From contig NJPS01000062.1 in the NCBI GenBank assembly GCA_002946415.1, positions 868,001 to 932,000 of the forward strand: a stretch of DNA of 64,000 nucleotides, written 5' to 3'. Of the stretch, positions 34,541 through 45,314 are shown piece by piece; the stretch's first letter is position 1, and every line of letters starts with the position of its first letter. Position numbers and translations under genes: made by a program. Under the pieces are notes generated by a model that saw only the letters and a program-made list of their open reading frames with translations, ran no database searches and was not told where the DNA came from. The DNA comes from Rutstroemia sp. NJR-2017a BVV2 (taxonomy: Eukaryota > Ascomycota > Leotiomycetes > Helotiales > Rutstroemiaceae).

Positions 34541-36248
34541 ATGTCGCCGATATCAGACTCAGATACAGAAATCGAGAGCGATTCAACTTCACCGCGAGAT
34601 TTGGAGAAGGATGAAAGGCAGGCTGGAGATAGGAATCCGCATGCGATAATGCCCGATCGAGATGACGAAACCACGGATGTCGATACGCCGCCTCGACAAC
34701 TGAGTCCACACAATGCGTCACGGTCACCGGAAGACGCAATTGAGAGAGAGAAGAGTACAAGGTCGGAAAGGGGCGAAGATGGTCGCATAGAGGTTGGTTG
34801 GGACGGGCCTGATGATCAGATGAACCCGAAGAATTGGTCGACGCTGTACAAGAGTTTCATTACGTTCCTGCTGGGCATGTTGGCTCTCAGCGCAAGTCTG
34901 GGAAGCAGTATCATCAGTCCGGCGGAGCAGACCATTGCTGCATATGTTGGTGTTGGGAGGGAGGTTAGTGTGCTGAGTGTTAGTCTATACATGTCAGTAA
35001 AGTGCATAGGCTTATATGAACCGGAGGACATTGGCTGACAGTGCTGGAAACAGATTAGGTTTCGCATTCGGACCATTACTTTGGGCACCGATTTCTGAAA
35101 TCTGGGGAAGGAGATATAGTATGTTACCCGCGGTCTTCTGTCTAGGACTTTTCTCGATCGGGACGGCGACCAGCCAGAATGCGGCTTCGGTATTCATAAC
35201 GCGATTCTTCTCGGGACTGTTTGGTTCTGCGCCTGTTTCGAATGTCTCTGCTGCTCTAGGCGACATGTGGAGTCCGAAAGCTCGTGGAACAGCTGTTACA
35301 TTCTACGCTGTAGCTGTGGTTGGCGGCCCAACGCTCGGCCCGCTGATAGGTAGTTCACTACTTGTGAACCCGCATCTCGGCTGGCGCTGGACGGAATACA
35401 TCGAAGCAATCTGGGTATTCACCGTCCTAACCGTCAACTTCTTCTTCCTCCCCGAAGTCTATACCCCCGTCCTCCTCAAGAAAAAAGCCCAACGTCTCCG
35501 CAAAGAAACCGGCAACTCACGCTACTACCATCCGCACGAATCCCTCAAACTCGACGCCAAAACCATGCTCACCAAACACTTCTCGCGCCCCCTACTGATG
35601 CTCACCACCGAACCCATGGTCACCTGCATCGCCTTCTACGCCTCCTTCGTCTACGCCCTCCTGTACCTCACCCTCGAAGTCTTCCCCATCGTCTTCCAGG
35701 AGCACCGCCACTGGTCCCCCGTCGTCTCCTCCCTCCCCTTCCTCGGCCTCTTCGTCGGCGTGCTCTTCGCCGTGCTCATCAACCTTGGGAACCAACCCCG
35801 GTATGCCCGCATCGTCGACGCCGCGGACGGGAAGCCCGTCCCCGAAGCAAGGCTCGCGCCCATGGCGCTCGGCGGGATTCTTTTCGCCATCGGACTCTTC
35901 TGGTTTGGCTGGACGGCTGCGCCGTCGATTCATTGGATTGCGCCGGTCTTGGCGTCCGTGTTTATCGGCGCAGGGTTTAATGTTATTTTTCAACAGTGTA
36001 TTAATTTCTTGGTCGATACGTATGCGTTGTATGCGGCGAGTGCGGTTAGTGCGAATACCTTTTTGAGAAGTATTTTGGCGGCAGGGTTCCCGCTGGTGGC
36101 GGGCCCGATGTTTAGAGGGATGGGGGTGGGGCCCGCGATGAGTGTTCTGGGAGGGGTGGCGACGGCGGCGATTCCAGTGCCGTTTCTGTTTATGAGGTAC
36201 GGGAGGGCGTTGAGGAAGAAAAGCAAATTTGCGCCGTTTGATGGCTGA
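34541..36248 (+). CDS. MFS transporter, DHA1 (polyamine/multidrug) type, 548 aa
   Basis: Predicted proton-coupled exporter in the plasma membrane. Two exons: 34541-34992 and 35054-36248; the 61-nt intron starts GTCAGT and joins SVSLY to ILGFAFGPLLWAP. An acidic, Ser/Asp-rich N-terminus of about 95 residues precedes the usual NPKNWSTLYKSFITFLLGML start of the transport domain. DHA1 markers include PISEIWGRRYSMLPA, FITRFFSGLFGSAPVSN and ALGDMWSPKARGTAV in the first half. The second half has VFPIVFQEHRHWSP and FIGAGFNVIFQQCINFLVDT. About 12 membrane segments, with a cytosolic loop after helix six (LRKETGNSRYYHPHESLKLD). The closest known types include the TPO polyamine and fluconazole exporters, but the substrate cannot be read from sequence. 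Confidence 0.92.
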
Positions 36249-36746
36249 GGTGACGGGTGATCGTCATGGGATGATTTGGTGTGAGCGGTATATATATGAA
36301 GCAAAGAAAATGTACATAATGCATAGAAATGAATAACGATATATTAATACTAACTCTGGGGTCATATGTCTTGGTTGGTGTGTGAAAAGTATACCCTGTC
36401 GGAGTTCTTTCTTGCGACTTGCTTTCTTTCCTGGATAGAGATTTTACCCCGAGCCATTGTGATGCATTGGCGTAGAAGCGGAGAGGATAGAGGCGTAGTG
36501 GTCGGAAGTATACCGATTCACAGCTCATGTTCGTGTATAGAAGAATGATAGGTAGGTAGACCTGGATGTGGCCCGCATTGCCGTGATGCTTCCTCTACTC
36601 ATACTACTATTACAGCAATGGAGCATCTCACTACAGAGAAGGGATCTCATTCGACACCAGATGCGTATATATTTGGTTAGGTTTGGTTTGACCTGCTCTT
36701 GCATTGGATTGTAGATACTTTAGATCTGCCTCAAACCCCTCCCAGA
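36249..36746. other. Intergenic region between convergent genes, 0.5 kb
   Basis: 3' flanks of the MFS gene and the transaldolase gene; A/T-rich stretch with TATATATGA at about 36290. No coding evidence. Confidence 0.35.
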
Positions 36747-38098
36747 TCAAACCATCATCATCTTCTCCAGATTCGTCTGCATATCACAGAAAATATTAAT
36801 CGCCTGCCATCACAAACATAGTCAGTCCCAAGCCCAAGCATTCCCCCAGTCCAATCCTTAGAACACTCACCTGACTTAACTTCCTCTCGCCCTCACCATT
36901 TCCGCTCCTCGTAAACGCCATCCTCCACCCCTTCTCATCATCTCCCCACTTCATCAGCTCACTTACGTTTCCATCCCCTTCTCCCTCAAATAAACTCTTC
37001 TCCTGCCATTTCTCCGCACTTCCCTCGATCAGCTGCCGCAACAGCCCTTCTGAAATCGTGATGTGGTCTACACCCTTCAACTTCATGATCTCGTCGGTGC
37101 TTGTCAAACTCGCGGGTAGCACTTGGGTTTTGATACCGTGTTTCTTGTAGTACCGGTATGCGTCCAAGCATAGTGAGTGAGCTTTGTTCGGATCGACGAA
37201 GCTGTTTTTTGATTTGTGTTAGTTAAGTGATGGAGAGGTATGGTGGGAGGTATGGTTGGAGAAATAAATACCCGGGCTCGAAATGAACTTTCAACTCATT
37301 TACATAAGGAGCGATATAATGACATCCGACCTCTCCCGCCACGGCCGCCTGCTCCATGTTGAAGAGTGTGGTGGCTAAGGTTGTGATAGATGGAGATTCG
37401 GATTGGAGAATGCGGCAAGCTTGGAGACCTTCCCAAGAGCTGGGGATCTTGAGACAGATTCGGGAAGTAGGAAAGTCTGGGGAGAGATGGGTGAAGAGAG
37501 AGATGATTCCTTGCACGTCAGTTCTTGATGTCTTCCTTGCGGTATGGTAGAGGGGCAATACTCTTTGAATCTGAAACCATTTTTGATGTGTCGTAGGAAT
37601 GGTATGGGTTTGTTTGTACATGAACGAAACCCGTGATCACGGTAGAAATTGCGAGTTGTAGTTTCACCATCTAAGATATAGATCAGTAACCATTCCTGAC
37701 ACTCTCCACTTCTTATCGAAGAGATGACTGTGCATACCGCAATCTCAACTGCCAACTCCTGGACAGGTACATCCGGATACTTTGGTGCGAGTTCCTTCGC
37801 CAGCTCGATCGATTCCTTGACAGTATTCACATTGTGGGGTTTGGAAAGCTCGAAAAACGCAATTGCCTACGTTCCCCCGCCATAAGTGTCAGTTTTTCTT
37901 GAAGTACTTGCTCCGGTGAAATCTCACTTGGTTGGAAGTGCAATCAGCGAATGGACCAAGAGACTTTGCAACTGCGGTTCCGTCAGCACATTACTTTCAA
38001 TATTATGAGGATGAGGACGTTCTACCTTCGAAATCCATTGTGTCACAATCGACGACCGTACTGGTCTGCAGTAACTGCAATAGAGTTTGCGGTGCCAT
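36747..38098 (-). CDS. Transaldolase (fungal paralogue type), 326 aa
   Basis: Non-oxidative pentose phosphate pathway: moves a dihydroxyacetone unit between sugar phosphates. Seven exons: 38098-38026, 37971-37928, 37866-37738, 37670-37562, 37509-37272, 37201-36871 and 36803-36747; all six introns close in phase. The joined protein reads as a complete transaldolase: VVDCDTMDFEVAKSLGPFAD, CTSNQAIAFFELSKPHNVNT, LAVEIAMVKLQL and FVHVQTNPYHSYDTSKM. Then RICLKIPSSWEGLQACR carries Lys139 as Schiff-base lysine, with TTLFNMEQAAVAGEVGCHYI, APYVNELKVHFEPGFVDPNK, VLPASLTSTDEIMKLKGVDH and a final FCDMQTNLEKMM. It belongs to the divergent fungal transaldolase group, not the standard TAL1, judging by KIPSSWEG and QTNPYHSYD. 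Divided into many small exons, one only 44 nt. Confidence 0.9.
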
Positions 38099-38427
38099 GG
38101 TTGATTCTTGCTCTTGCTTTGCTGTTTGTGTGATCGTTGCAAAGCTTCTCGAGGTCAGCTTTTCAAGGCGGCGAGGTGGTAGCAGAAGCTAATGTTAGAG
38201 GACATGAGAAGTTGAGAACAAGGTCACACGTGTCAATAATGGTGGTGAAGCTACTATCCGAATATATGCGGAGAGGAAGTTGTGCAACGTGGAAACGTAT
38301 TAGACACGGAGGAATTTAGGAAAGTTCGCCGAGTCCATAATGAGGGGTTCTTTCGGGCTACCTGCTCCTTGGAATTACCCCGCCTGATTTCTAGTCCTCT
38401 GATTGGTTCTGTGCCTTAGTCCACGAT
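38099..38427. other. Short intergenic region
   Basis: Transaldolase promoter and 3' flank of the HET-domain gene, about 330 nt. Nothing further recognised. Confidence 0.4.
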
Positions 38428-41088
38428 TCAGATCTGCTCCTCGCGCAACCTCTCCCCAACATAATCGTTGTTACACCAATCCGGCATCATCTTCCAAAGA
38501 AAATCTATAATGTCGCTGCCCATATGAGATTTTGCTGCTTCCACGAATCTCTCGTCCTCTTGTACTACCTTTTCGATCATCGCTTTGAAATAGCCAATCA
38601 ACGCCAACTTGGACGCCTGAAACCCTTCGTCTTCGTCCATCCTCGTCTGTAAGAGTTCGACGGATTCTCCAGATTCTTCTTGCAGACGGCTGTACATTGC
38701 AAGATAGTTGTTTGTGAGTTCGTGGCTTCGGGCCTGAATTGCGCATTTTGCTAAGATATCATAGACGTAACAGAGGTCGTCCTTACATGGACTCAGAATA
38801 ACCTTATACTTTGCTTCTATCTTGATAGCTTTCTCCGCCTCACTACCAAATGCCAATGCGTCGTCGGCGTCAACCGTTAACCCGAACACTGCAGATTCCA
38901 GGCTTTTCCCATCGAAACCGTTGAGCGTATCTATAACCAAACCAGAGGTATTACCATCAGCCAAGTCATGCAATAGAAACACTTTCTCCTTGTCGGCATC
39001 AGTCACAGCCCGACCTTTATCTATGACTCTGAACCTTTTCCGCAAGCTATCATCCCGGAATATAATTAGATATTCAGGGAGGCGTGTGAAACCGGGCCAT
39101 GGATTCCTGGGTTTTCCATCGCCGTACTCACGCACCTTAATCCGATAACCTGGGTATGTCACCTTCAGGCCACCCGGTACAATGCTTGCTCGTTTGTAAC
39201 CAGGTTGGGTCATGAATCTGTTTATGGGCTTCATCAATACCGATTTTGAATGCAATAAACTTTTGAGTGCCCATCTCCAACCCGGAGTAGAGATTTTTGT
39301 CTCTTCAAGAAAGATTATGCTCGCTGGAATTCCATCTTCTGACTCTCCAAAAAGTTCCCAGAATTTTTCCATAGGTTTTTCCTTTGGTTCAGCGGCAAGA
39401 ATCTTGGCTAGGTCCAGGCGCATTAGGGTGCCAATACACAACGGCTCATCAGTCGCTACAGTGACTCCCCTATGTAAGAGAGCTTCATTCAAAAGTGAAA
39501 GTCTGGATACAGTCGCCGGGAGGTTCTCCGGTTTTGTGATAAATGCCTGGAAATGTAGAAACAGTCTCCAAGTATGCAGAAAAATGTTGGCATATTGAGT
39601 GGAGTTGTAGGCTAACTTTTGAATCTCCAGGTGCAACTCTGACAACGCTATGGCCTCATCGGCAAATTGAAACCATAGAGACTCCGCCAATGCACCCTCT
39701 TGCAGGGTCCAAAGTCGTCGGTTCCATGCAGAAGTAAATACACGCATTGCCTTCTCTGCGGGTTCTTGTGGTTGAGCATCATATGCCATCAATCCTTTGT
39801 CTAGCACTAACACTCGATCTGCATTCCGGTAAACAAATCGAAGTTTCTCGATAGCCAGTTGCTTTCCCAGACCATCTTGAGATGGGCAACATAACGTATC
39901 GAGCCAGATGAGCAGGTTGTCTTCTGTAACGGACGGAATCATACGAGAAACTAGATTCCGCAAATGAATAAGCTTGCAGCGGTGCAAAGAATTTTCAAAT
40001 GGGTTCCCTAAACCATCTGCCCAGACATGGGAGATAGCAACGTAGGGTGTGTCTTTACTAGATTTAACCAATTCGACCCGAAGGTCCTCAACGACCCCAA
40101 TGAAGCGAAGTAGAACAATCGTATCTCCATCCTCGAGAATCTCAGTAAGCGCGGAACTACTCACTTGGAACTTTTCGCAAGTGCAATCTTCATGATGATG
40201 TAGCAGCTGATACTTCGTCATATCAATCTGGAGGTACCTGCAGATGGAATCTGAGCACCTGCTGTGATCTCTCTTGGGCAAAGATTTATCCATCATACGA
40301 GCAATGAAGGCTACCTGCTGGGAGGGTAGAGTCTGACTGATTCTTGCGATATCGTTTGGGCACCACCCATGTCGCATCATGTCGTTTCGAACCTCATTGT
40401 CATAGTAGTAAGGAACTACAGGGCTGATTTGGCCATATTGAAATCCCTGAGCAGATGCAAACGCCGCCAAAGCAATCCCGATAAACTCAGAGATGGCGAC
40501 TATCGAAGCTCTGATATTGGTGTTGAACTCCATGGGAAGAGCTCCAACGACCTGTACCATACGGTGAAAGCACCTGTGCATATAACCGAAACGCGCCCGA
40601 CTAGAGTCACGGTCCGTTGGCCACCTTGTCTTTATTAGCGCCACGAGCTTGTTGGCCGTTTCGCCGTCCAGTACTAAATTAACTGCCTCGTCCTCTGCTT
40701 GCACGCAAAGCCCATCGTATATACCATCAAGGACTTCGCTACGTGTCAGTCCTCTGATTTCATCTTCAGCTGTGGGCTGCTCCCCTTCTATTACGGTGCG
40801 ACTTTCACCCTCCTCGCCTGTAGCACCGATGGCTTCTGCGATGAATCCAAAAAATAACCAAGTCTGCATGAATGACTCCAGCTCGCGGATGGGAGTTGGG
40901 TTGAGACTCTCGACAAGTCTATACTGCTGCGTACCATCATCCCATCCATGCTGAGCGTGGGGCATGCCGGCCTTCTCTGGGTATGAGAGATATGGCGTGC
41001 CATCATAACGAACAGTGGACACGTACGGAACCTTTGGTATTTGAGTTGGTGGGTCACCACGATAGTGGGGAAGAAGTAGATATTCCAT
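38428..41088 (-). CDS. HET-domain (heterokaryon incompatibility) protein, 886 aa
   Basis: Single exon from the ATG at 41088 (MEYLLLPHYRGDPPTQIP). The HET domain, a TIR-like module of fungal allorecognition and cell-death proteins, runs from about residue 349 to 470. It shows TPYVAISHVWADGLGNPFEN, then LLIWLDTLCCPSQ, YRNADRVLVLDKGL and AWNRRLWTLQEGALAESLWF. The N-terminal 340 residues include a possible Cys/His zinc-like cluster near residues 280-310 (HSRCSDSICRYLQ ... HHHEDCTCEKF). The C-terminal 400 residues have no recognised NACHT, WD or ankyrin repeats. Members are often highly variable and intact copies like this one are typical of Pezizomycotina. Whether it functions in incompatibility is unknown. 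Confidence 0.93.
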   Translation of the reverse strand: MEYLLLPHYRGDPPTQIPKVPYVSTVRYDGTPYLSYPEKAGMPHAQHGWDDGTQQYRLVESLNPTPIRELESFMQTWLFFGFIAEAIGATGEEGESRTVIEGEQPTAEDEIRGLTRSEVLDGIYDGLCVQAEDEAVNLVLDGETANKLVALIKTRWPTDRDSSRARFGYMHRCFHRMVQVVGALPMEFNTNIRASIVAISEFIGIALAAFASAQGFQYGQISPVVPYYYDNEVRNDMMRHGWCPNDIARISQTLPSQQVAFIARMMDKSLPKRDHSRCSDSICRYLQIDMTKYQLLHHHEDCTCEKFQVSSSALTEILEDGDTIVLLRFIGVVEDLRVELVKSSKDTPYVAISHVWADGLGNPFENSLHRCKLIHLRNLVSRMIPSVTEDNLLIWLDTLCCPSQDGLGKQLAIEKLRFVYRNADRVLVLDKGLMAYDAQPQEPAEKAMRVFTSAWNRRLWTLQEGALAESLWFQFADEAIALSELHLEIQKLAYNSTQYANIFLHTWRLFLHFQAFITKPENLPATVSRLSLLNEALLHRGVTVATDEPLCIGTLMRLDLAKILAAEPKEKPMEKFWELFGESEDGIPASIIFLEETKISTPGWRWALKSLLHSKSVLMKPINRFMTQPGYKRASIVPGGLKVTYPGYRIKVREYGDGKPRNPWPGFTRLPEYLIIFRDDSLRKRFRVIDKGRAVTDADKEKVFLLHDLADGNTSGLVIDTLNGFDGKSLESAVFGLTVDADDALAFGSEAEKAIKIEAKYKVILSPCKDDLCYVYDILAKCAIQARSHELTNNYLAMYSRLQEESGESVELLQTRMDEDEGFQASKLALIGYFKAMIEKVVQEDERFVEAAKSHMGSDIIDFLWKMMPDWCNNDYVGERLREEQI

Positions 41089-44000
41089 GGCCAGCTATCG
41101 CAATACCGCAGAAGAATGCTAACTGATTCATTCAATGCAAGATGTATTAGGTTGACATGAATATTGAAGTACTCGAAAATTGGTGAGGCATTGCGGCTGA
41201 ATCAATTTGCAGCACGAGACTGGCGGAGCTGAAAAGCCATGTTCCGGGATTTCCCCTTCCAGAATAGCAATGCGATAAGTCACATCAATATCAAAGTGAG
41301 TTTAACTAAATAATCCAAGATCTGGTGTTCTGAACGACCTCAGAGAAGAAATCGCAACCTCGCCAACCCGAAAGGTTGGACCAAAGTGATAATTTCCAAC
41401 ACCTGAAAACGACGATATGTACAGCAACAAGAGTATCTCCCGACAGCACTCTGCGAATGCGGAAAGACGGAGAACGATTTCTCACCTTCTAGGTACTTGT
41501 CAATTCGCCCAAGGATCATCGCGATGGCCTCTCTGTAAACAGCCCTTGGGTCTGGCCGAGTATCAACCAAGTCCCACTTGGGGCTTTAGATCTCCTAGGA
41601 ATGCGACTGATTTTCATATTTTTGCTAGAGTTAGAGATCCACGGCCCCAAGAGAATAATCGGAAACATTGCAGAGGAGCAAAACAGGTGGGTAGGACAGT
41701 AAATCATATTTAGCTGGATCATGATGCATACCTATGAAGCACCCCGCACTTTTGACCACCACGAAGCATGTGGGAGCCTTGTGTGAATATCAGGTCCACA
41801 AGTAGTTTATCTCCACGGGCTTAAAGTAAAACATTTCGAGATTTAGTACGCTAGACTGGTGGCGATGATGAAAACTACTCCTCGAAGCTGGGTTAGACAT
41901 TCGAAAATGATTTCATCATCATTATACAGCACAAGGTTTGGTCTCGGTCAGCAATTTGTAGTTAGCACTCTTCGTGATCGAAAAATATCATTGAAAAAGA
42001 GGAGAGTAGTAAGGGCATGGGTTCATCGGTAAGGCCCCACCAAGCATGTTCGTCTTCGTGTTCAATAATCGCTCAGTCATTGTTGCCAGGTGGTGATGGA
42101 GTATATTGTTAGCTATTGGGATGTAGCTTGTATATTCCACCGTTAATATCTGCAAAATAACATGGCCAGCTTTTTGAAAGGCGGATGTGCTCGTGATGTG
42201 CGCTTATACTGAAAGTCTTGAAAAGGGTTTTGGAAGGATTGGTAACAGCTAAAAGTGAAGATCTCGATGCAAGATATTGTTTGAGCATGTCTAACTTGAG
42301 GAAAGAGTAGACAAGGAGAGCATTTGAGAGAAACCGGAAAGAAGCCCGACAGTATGGGCTGTTTATAACTCGGCAAGATGTCGTTACAATGATATCGATG
42401 AAGGACTATCGATGTACAACAAATACATTAGGACTGAGAATGGGAAAGGAAATGCAAATGATAAATATGACCAGCGAAATACTAACGAACATTGCCAGGG
42501 CGACTACCCCAAAGCTTTTGGTTTGAATTAGTTTGAATTAGTTTGAATTCGTGAGAAGGACTACATCTCAAGGAGTATATCCAAATTCAGCCTTAAGCAG
42601 CAGGAACGGCTCGTGCGACTTTTCCTTTCGGGCCCATAATGCCGCCGACTTTATTTGCAGAACATCATCATGCCTCTCACGTTGCATCGACACGGAAATC
42701 CTTCTCGTATGCGAAAGGCAGATTAGGCGTACGCCCAACGTAAATACGGATGGCAAATTGGCGTACAACGGAGAGCTCGTGCTCTAGTGGTTCGCAATAC
42801 CCTAAAATTGCCTCAGTGAGGCACCGAGGCGAGTACGAGTCTTCTTTCTGCATACGCATCGACGCTCGCTGCCATGTTATAGAAAGAAACAAGAACCTGA
42901 ATTTGCTGTGCCGTAGCTGTGCTTGACCATTGCTGGGCACCGAATAACATAGCATTACTAAGCAGCCAAGAAACGGGCCTAATGCAATCACTTGTGCCCT
43001 TTTCACTTTTTACTCACTCTCTACTCTACCTGAACAATGCACAACCTCAACATCGTCGCATTGAGTCATGGTGGCGACAGATGCTCCCTGACCGTCAGCG
43101 AAACACAGCTTCGGGTTTCTTAAGTTCGAATGATCTCGCTTCGGTATTCGCATGACTCCCACACGCTTGAATTCAGGCACGATCTTGGAGGTTATGCCGT
43201 CGCCGCATAGGATACGCGCATGTCACTGGAATGGGATAATAACGCCACGAGCGCGCCGAACTTGTTCCCACGTTTCTGATCATCCAGAGGCCCGAGATAC
43301 TCGGTGCTCTACTCTATCGCAGGTTTACATACAGCCCTCGCTATGAGGTTCCTCAACCCTCTCGGCCGCGGACAAGAGCTTATATTCCGACGCACCGTGG
43401 CCCCACAATTTGATATTTGAGACAGAATATATCATGTCAAGAAGGCGCCTATCAAGCGATATGCAGTCAATGGCCGGCATCTATCCTCAATCGACTCATC
43501 ATCATCTATTACAAGTATTTCCTCAGCTGGGACGTGGCGGAGAAGAATCTCTAGAACGAATTACACCATGTTCCGCGGGTAGCGAAGGAGCGCGATTGGC
43601 CTATCGCTACACGTCGCTCGTAAATAGGGCTGGCCCGGAAAACCGTTTCGGTTGGCGCTTACTCTGCCCCTGCTCTACCGCAAGGTACTTGACAGCCGCA
43701 TGTAGTGCCTTTTTCAGGCACATGGTCAATCACGGTATCTCTCACGAATCGGAGATGAGAATAGGATTTCTCTTTACCGCATTACTGGAAGTGCAATTTG
43801 CTACTAGGCTTTTCCTGACATCAAGAAGAGTCACCAAATGCTTTTTAGGACCCAGCGCACGCACCAGAGTTACATCCGAAGTCTCCTGTATTCCTTGAAA
43901 ACCATTCCCCATTATTTCCAGCTGCGGTCAAAGATGTCACTGCCAAGAAATTAGTCTCTACGTCTCAGTGCTTGAATTTCCTCTAGACGTGTTAGCGTTC

Positions 44001-44651
44001 TCACTCCATCTAGCCCTACGTTTTTGATGAGCATTAGACTGGGGGGACGGAAAGGGAAAAGTTTCCATCTTTGACCTACAGATACTATCTTTTTTTGGAT
44101 TCTCACGTTCCTTTCGTCTCTACTTACTGGATTGCTTGAAGTTTTACTGAAGACTATCAAGCTTCATCAATTTGCCCCACCTTCATTATTCATGGTCAAG
44201 GATGGAGATTTTTTGTTAGAAAAGAAAAACATTCATCCTAAGGCATCCACCCAGCTGAACTGCCTTCAAGACACTGACGCTGCTGCTTAGAGATCCAGTC
44301 ATGTTGATTAGCTTCCTCTATGAAGGCTACCGAGCTCGGGATTCTACAAGATTGGGAGAAACACGTTTGACGTGTATCAATCCGAAGAGGAATTGGATCC
44401 TTTTGGAACGATCGCAGTCTCTTTTGAAGTACTGATAACCAATCTGGGAGGGTATGGTCCGGTCACTTGCATATATTAAAGCACCCACCTGCTGTTGAAG
44501 GGCTTCTCATTCTCAGCATCAGTCGAGATCTTAGTTAAAAACTTTGCCCCACGCCTTCACTTTGAGTTGTGTTAATATACCTGACACAAGATTCTTGTCG
44601 ATTCCTTACTATTCATTGTCATCCATCTCAACGTAGCAGCCAGCACACAAG
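41089..44651. other. Gene-poor region, 3.6 kb
   Basis: Only short, mutually overlapping frames. The longest, 43410-43898 (+), has no domain and no convincing start. A 10-nt tandem repeat sits near 42522-42550. No transposase, LTR or RIP-like mutation pattern was obvious by eye. The last 150 nt form the promoter and leader of the 183-aa gene. Confidence 0.4.
42522..42550 (+). repeat. Three tandem copies of TTTGAATTAG
   Basis: The 10-nt unit TTTGAATTAG is repeated almost three times with perfect copies, the last ending TTTGAATTC. Intergenic. Confidence 0.8.
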
Positions 44652-45314
44652 ATGTCTTCTAAGGGTTCCCGCCGTGTCCAGAGCTCTAACTCAAGAAGTT
44701 CTCGCACAGGTCAAGTAAGTCAAAGCTTCGGACAAACCCTCATTCAAAGCAACTACTAATTCAACTCAGCAAAACACAGCTCAACTCATCGAGTCCCTCA
44801 ATACCCATCGGATCAACACTCTCACTGAGCTATGCCGCATTGAACGCGTCGCAGCCAGTTCTAGTGAAGAAGATCAAATTCTCTTCCAAGAACCGATGAC
44901 TGCCGCCTGGACGTACTACGTTACATCTAACAATCTCCTCACTGAACTTCGCAACCTGACTGTCAACTACCCCTTCAGTAATGAGTTGTTAGATGACGCA
45001 AAATGGAGAGTCAGTAGTGATCCTAACAGCAATCGCAGCTGGAATTACGCATGGCTAGTTTTGATTAAGATGCAGGACGAGTGAGTTCCACAACACCCCT
45101 ATAAATTTTCTAAACGCAACAACTAATACGTACCAGCGACATGATTCAAGTATACGCCGCTAGCGAAGCAAGCAAGCCTGAGATGTGGGGAGGCAGAATT
45201 CCTGATGCCGACGAAGCAGCTCAACTTGCAGCATGCTTTGCCTATGAATGGCAAGAAGCACTGGATCAAATGCTGCGCCATTGGCAAACTCCTCCAACTA
45301 CTACCGGCTACTAA
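44652..45314 (+). CDS. Hypothetical protein, 183 aa
   Basis: Three exons: 44652-44714, 44770-45080 and 45137-45314; introns 55 and 56 nt, starting GTAAGT and GTGAGT and preceded by branch-like CTACTAATT and AACTAATAC. The start MSSKGSRRVQSSNSRSSRTG is a basic, Ser/Arg-rich tail. The rest is helical and acidic, with WTYYVTSNNLLTELRNLTVN, WRVSSDPNSNRSWNYAWLVL and a C-terminal part EAAQLAACFAYEWQEALDQM. No signal peptide, membrane segment or recognised domain. Strong splice structure supports a real gene; function unknown. Confidence 0.75.

Noticed and set aside
37510..37609. Alternative transaldolase intron GTTTCA...GGAAG (phase 0)
   Set aside because: It gives SKMTSRTDVQG in place of the family-like SKMVSDSKRIISLF and lacks a branch site.
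43410..43898. 162-codon open frame in the gene-poor region
   Set aside because: Composition is not protein-like, there is no domain or splice partner, and overlapping frames of similar quality exist on both strands.
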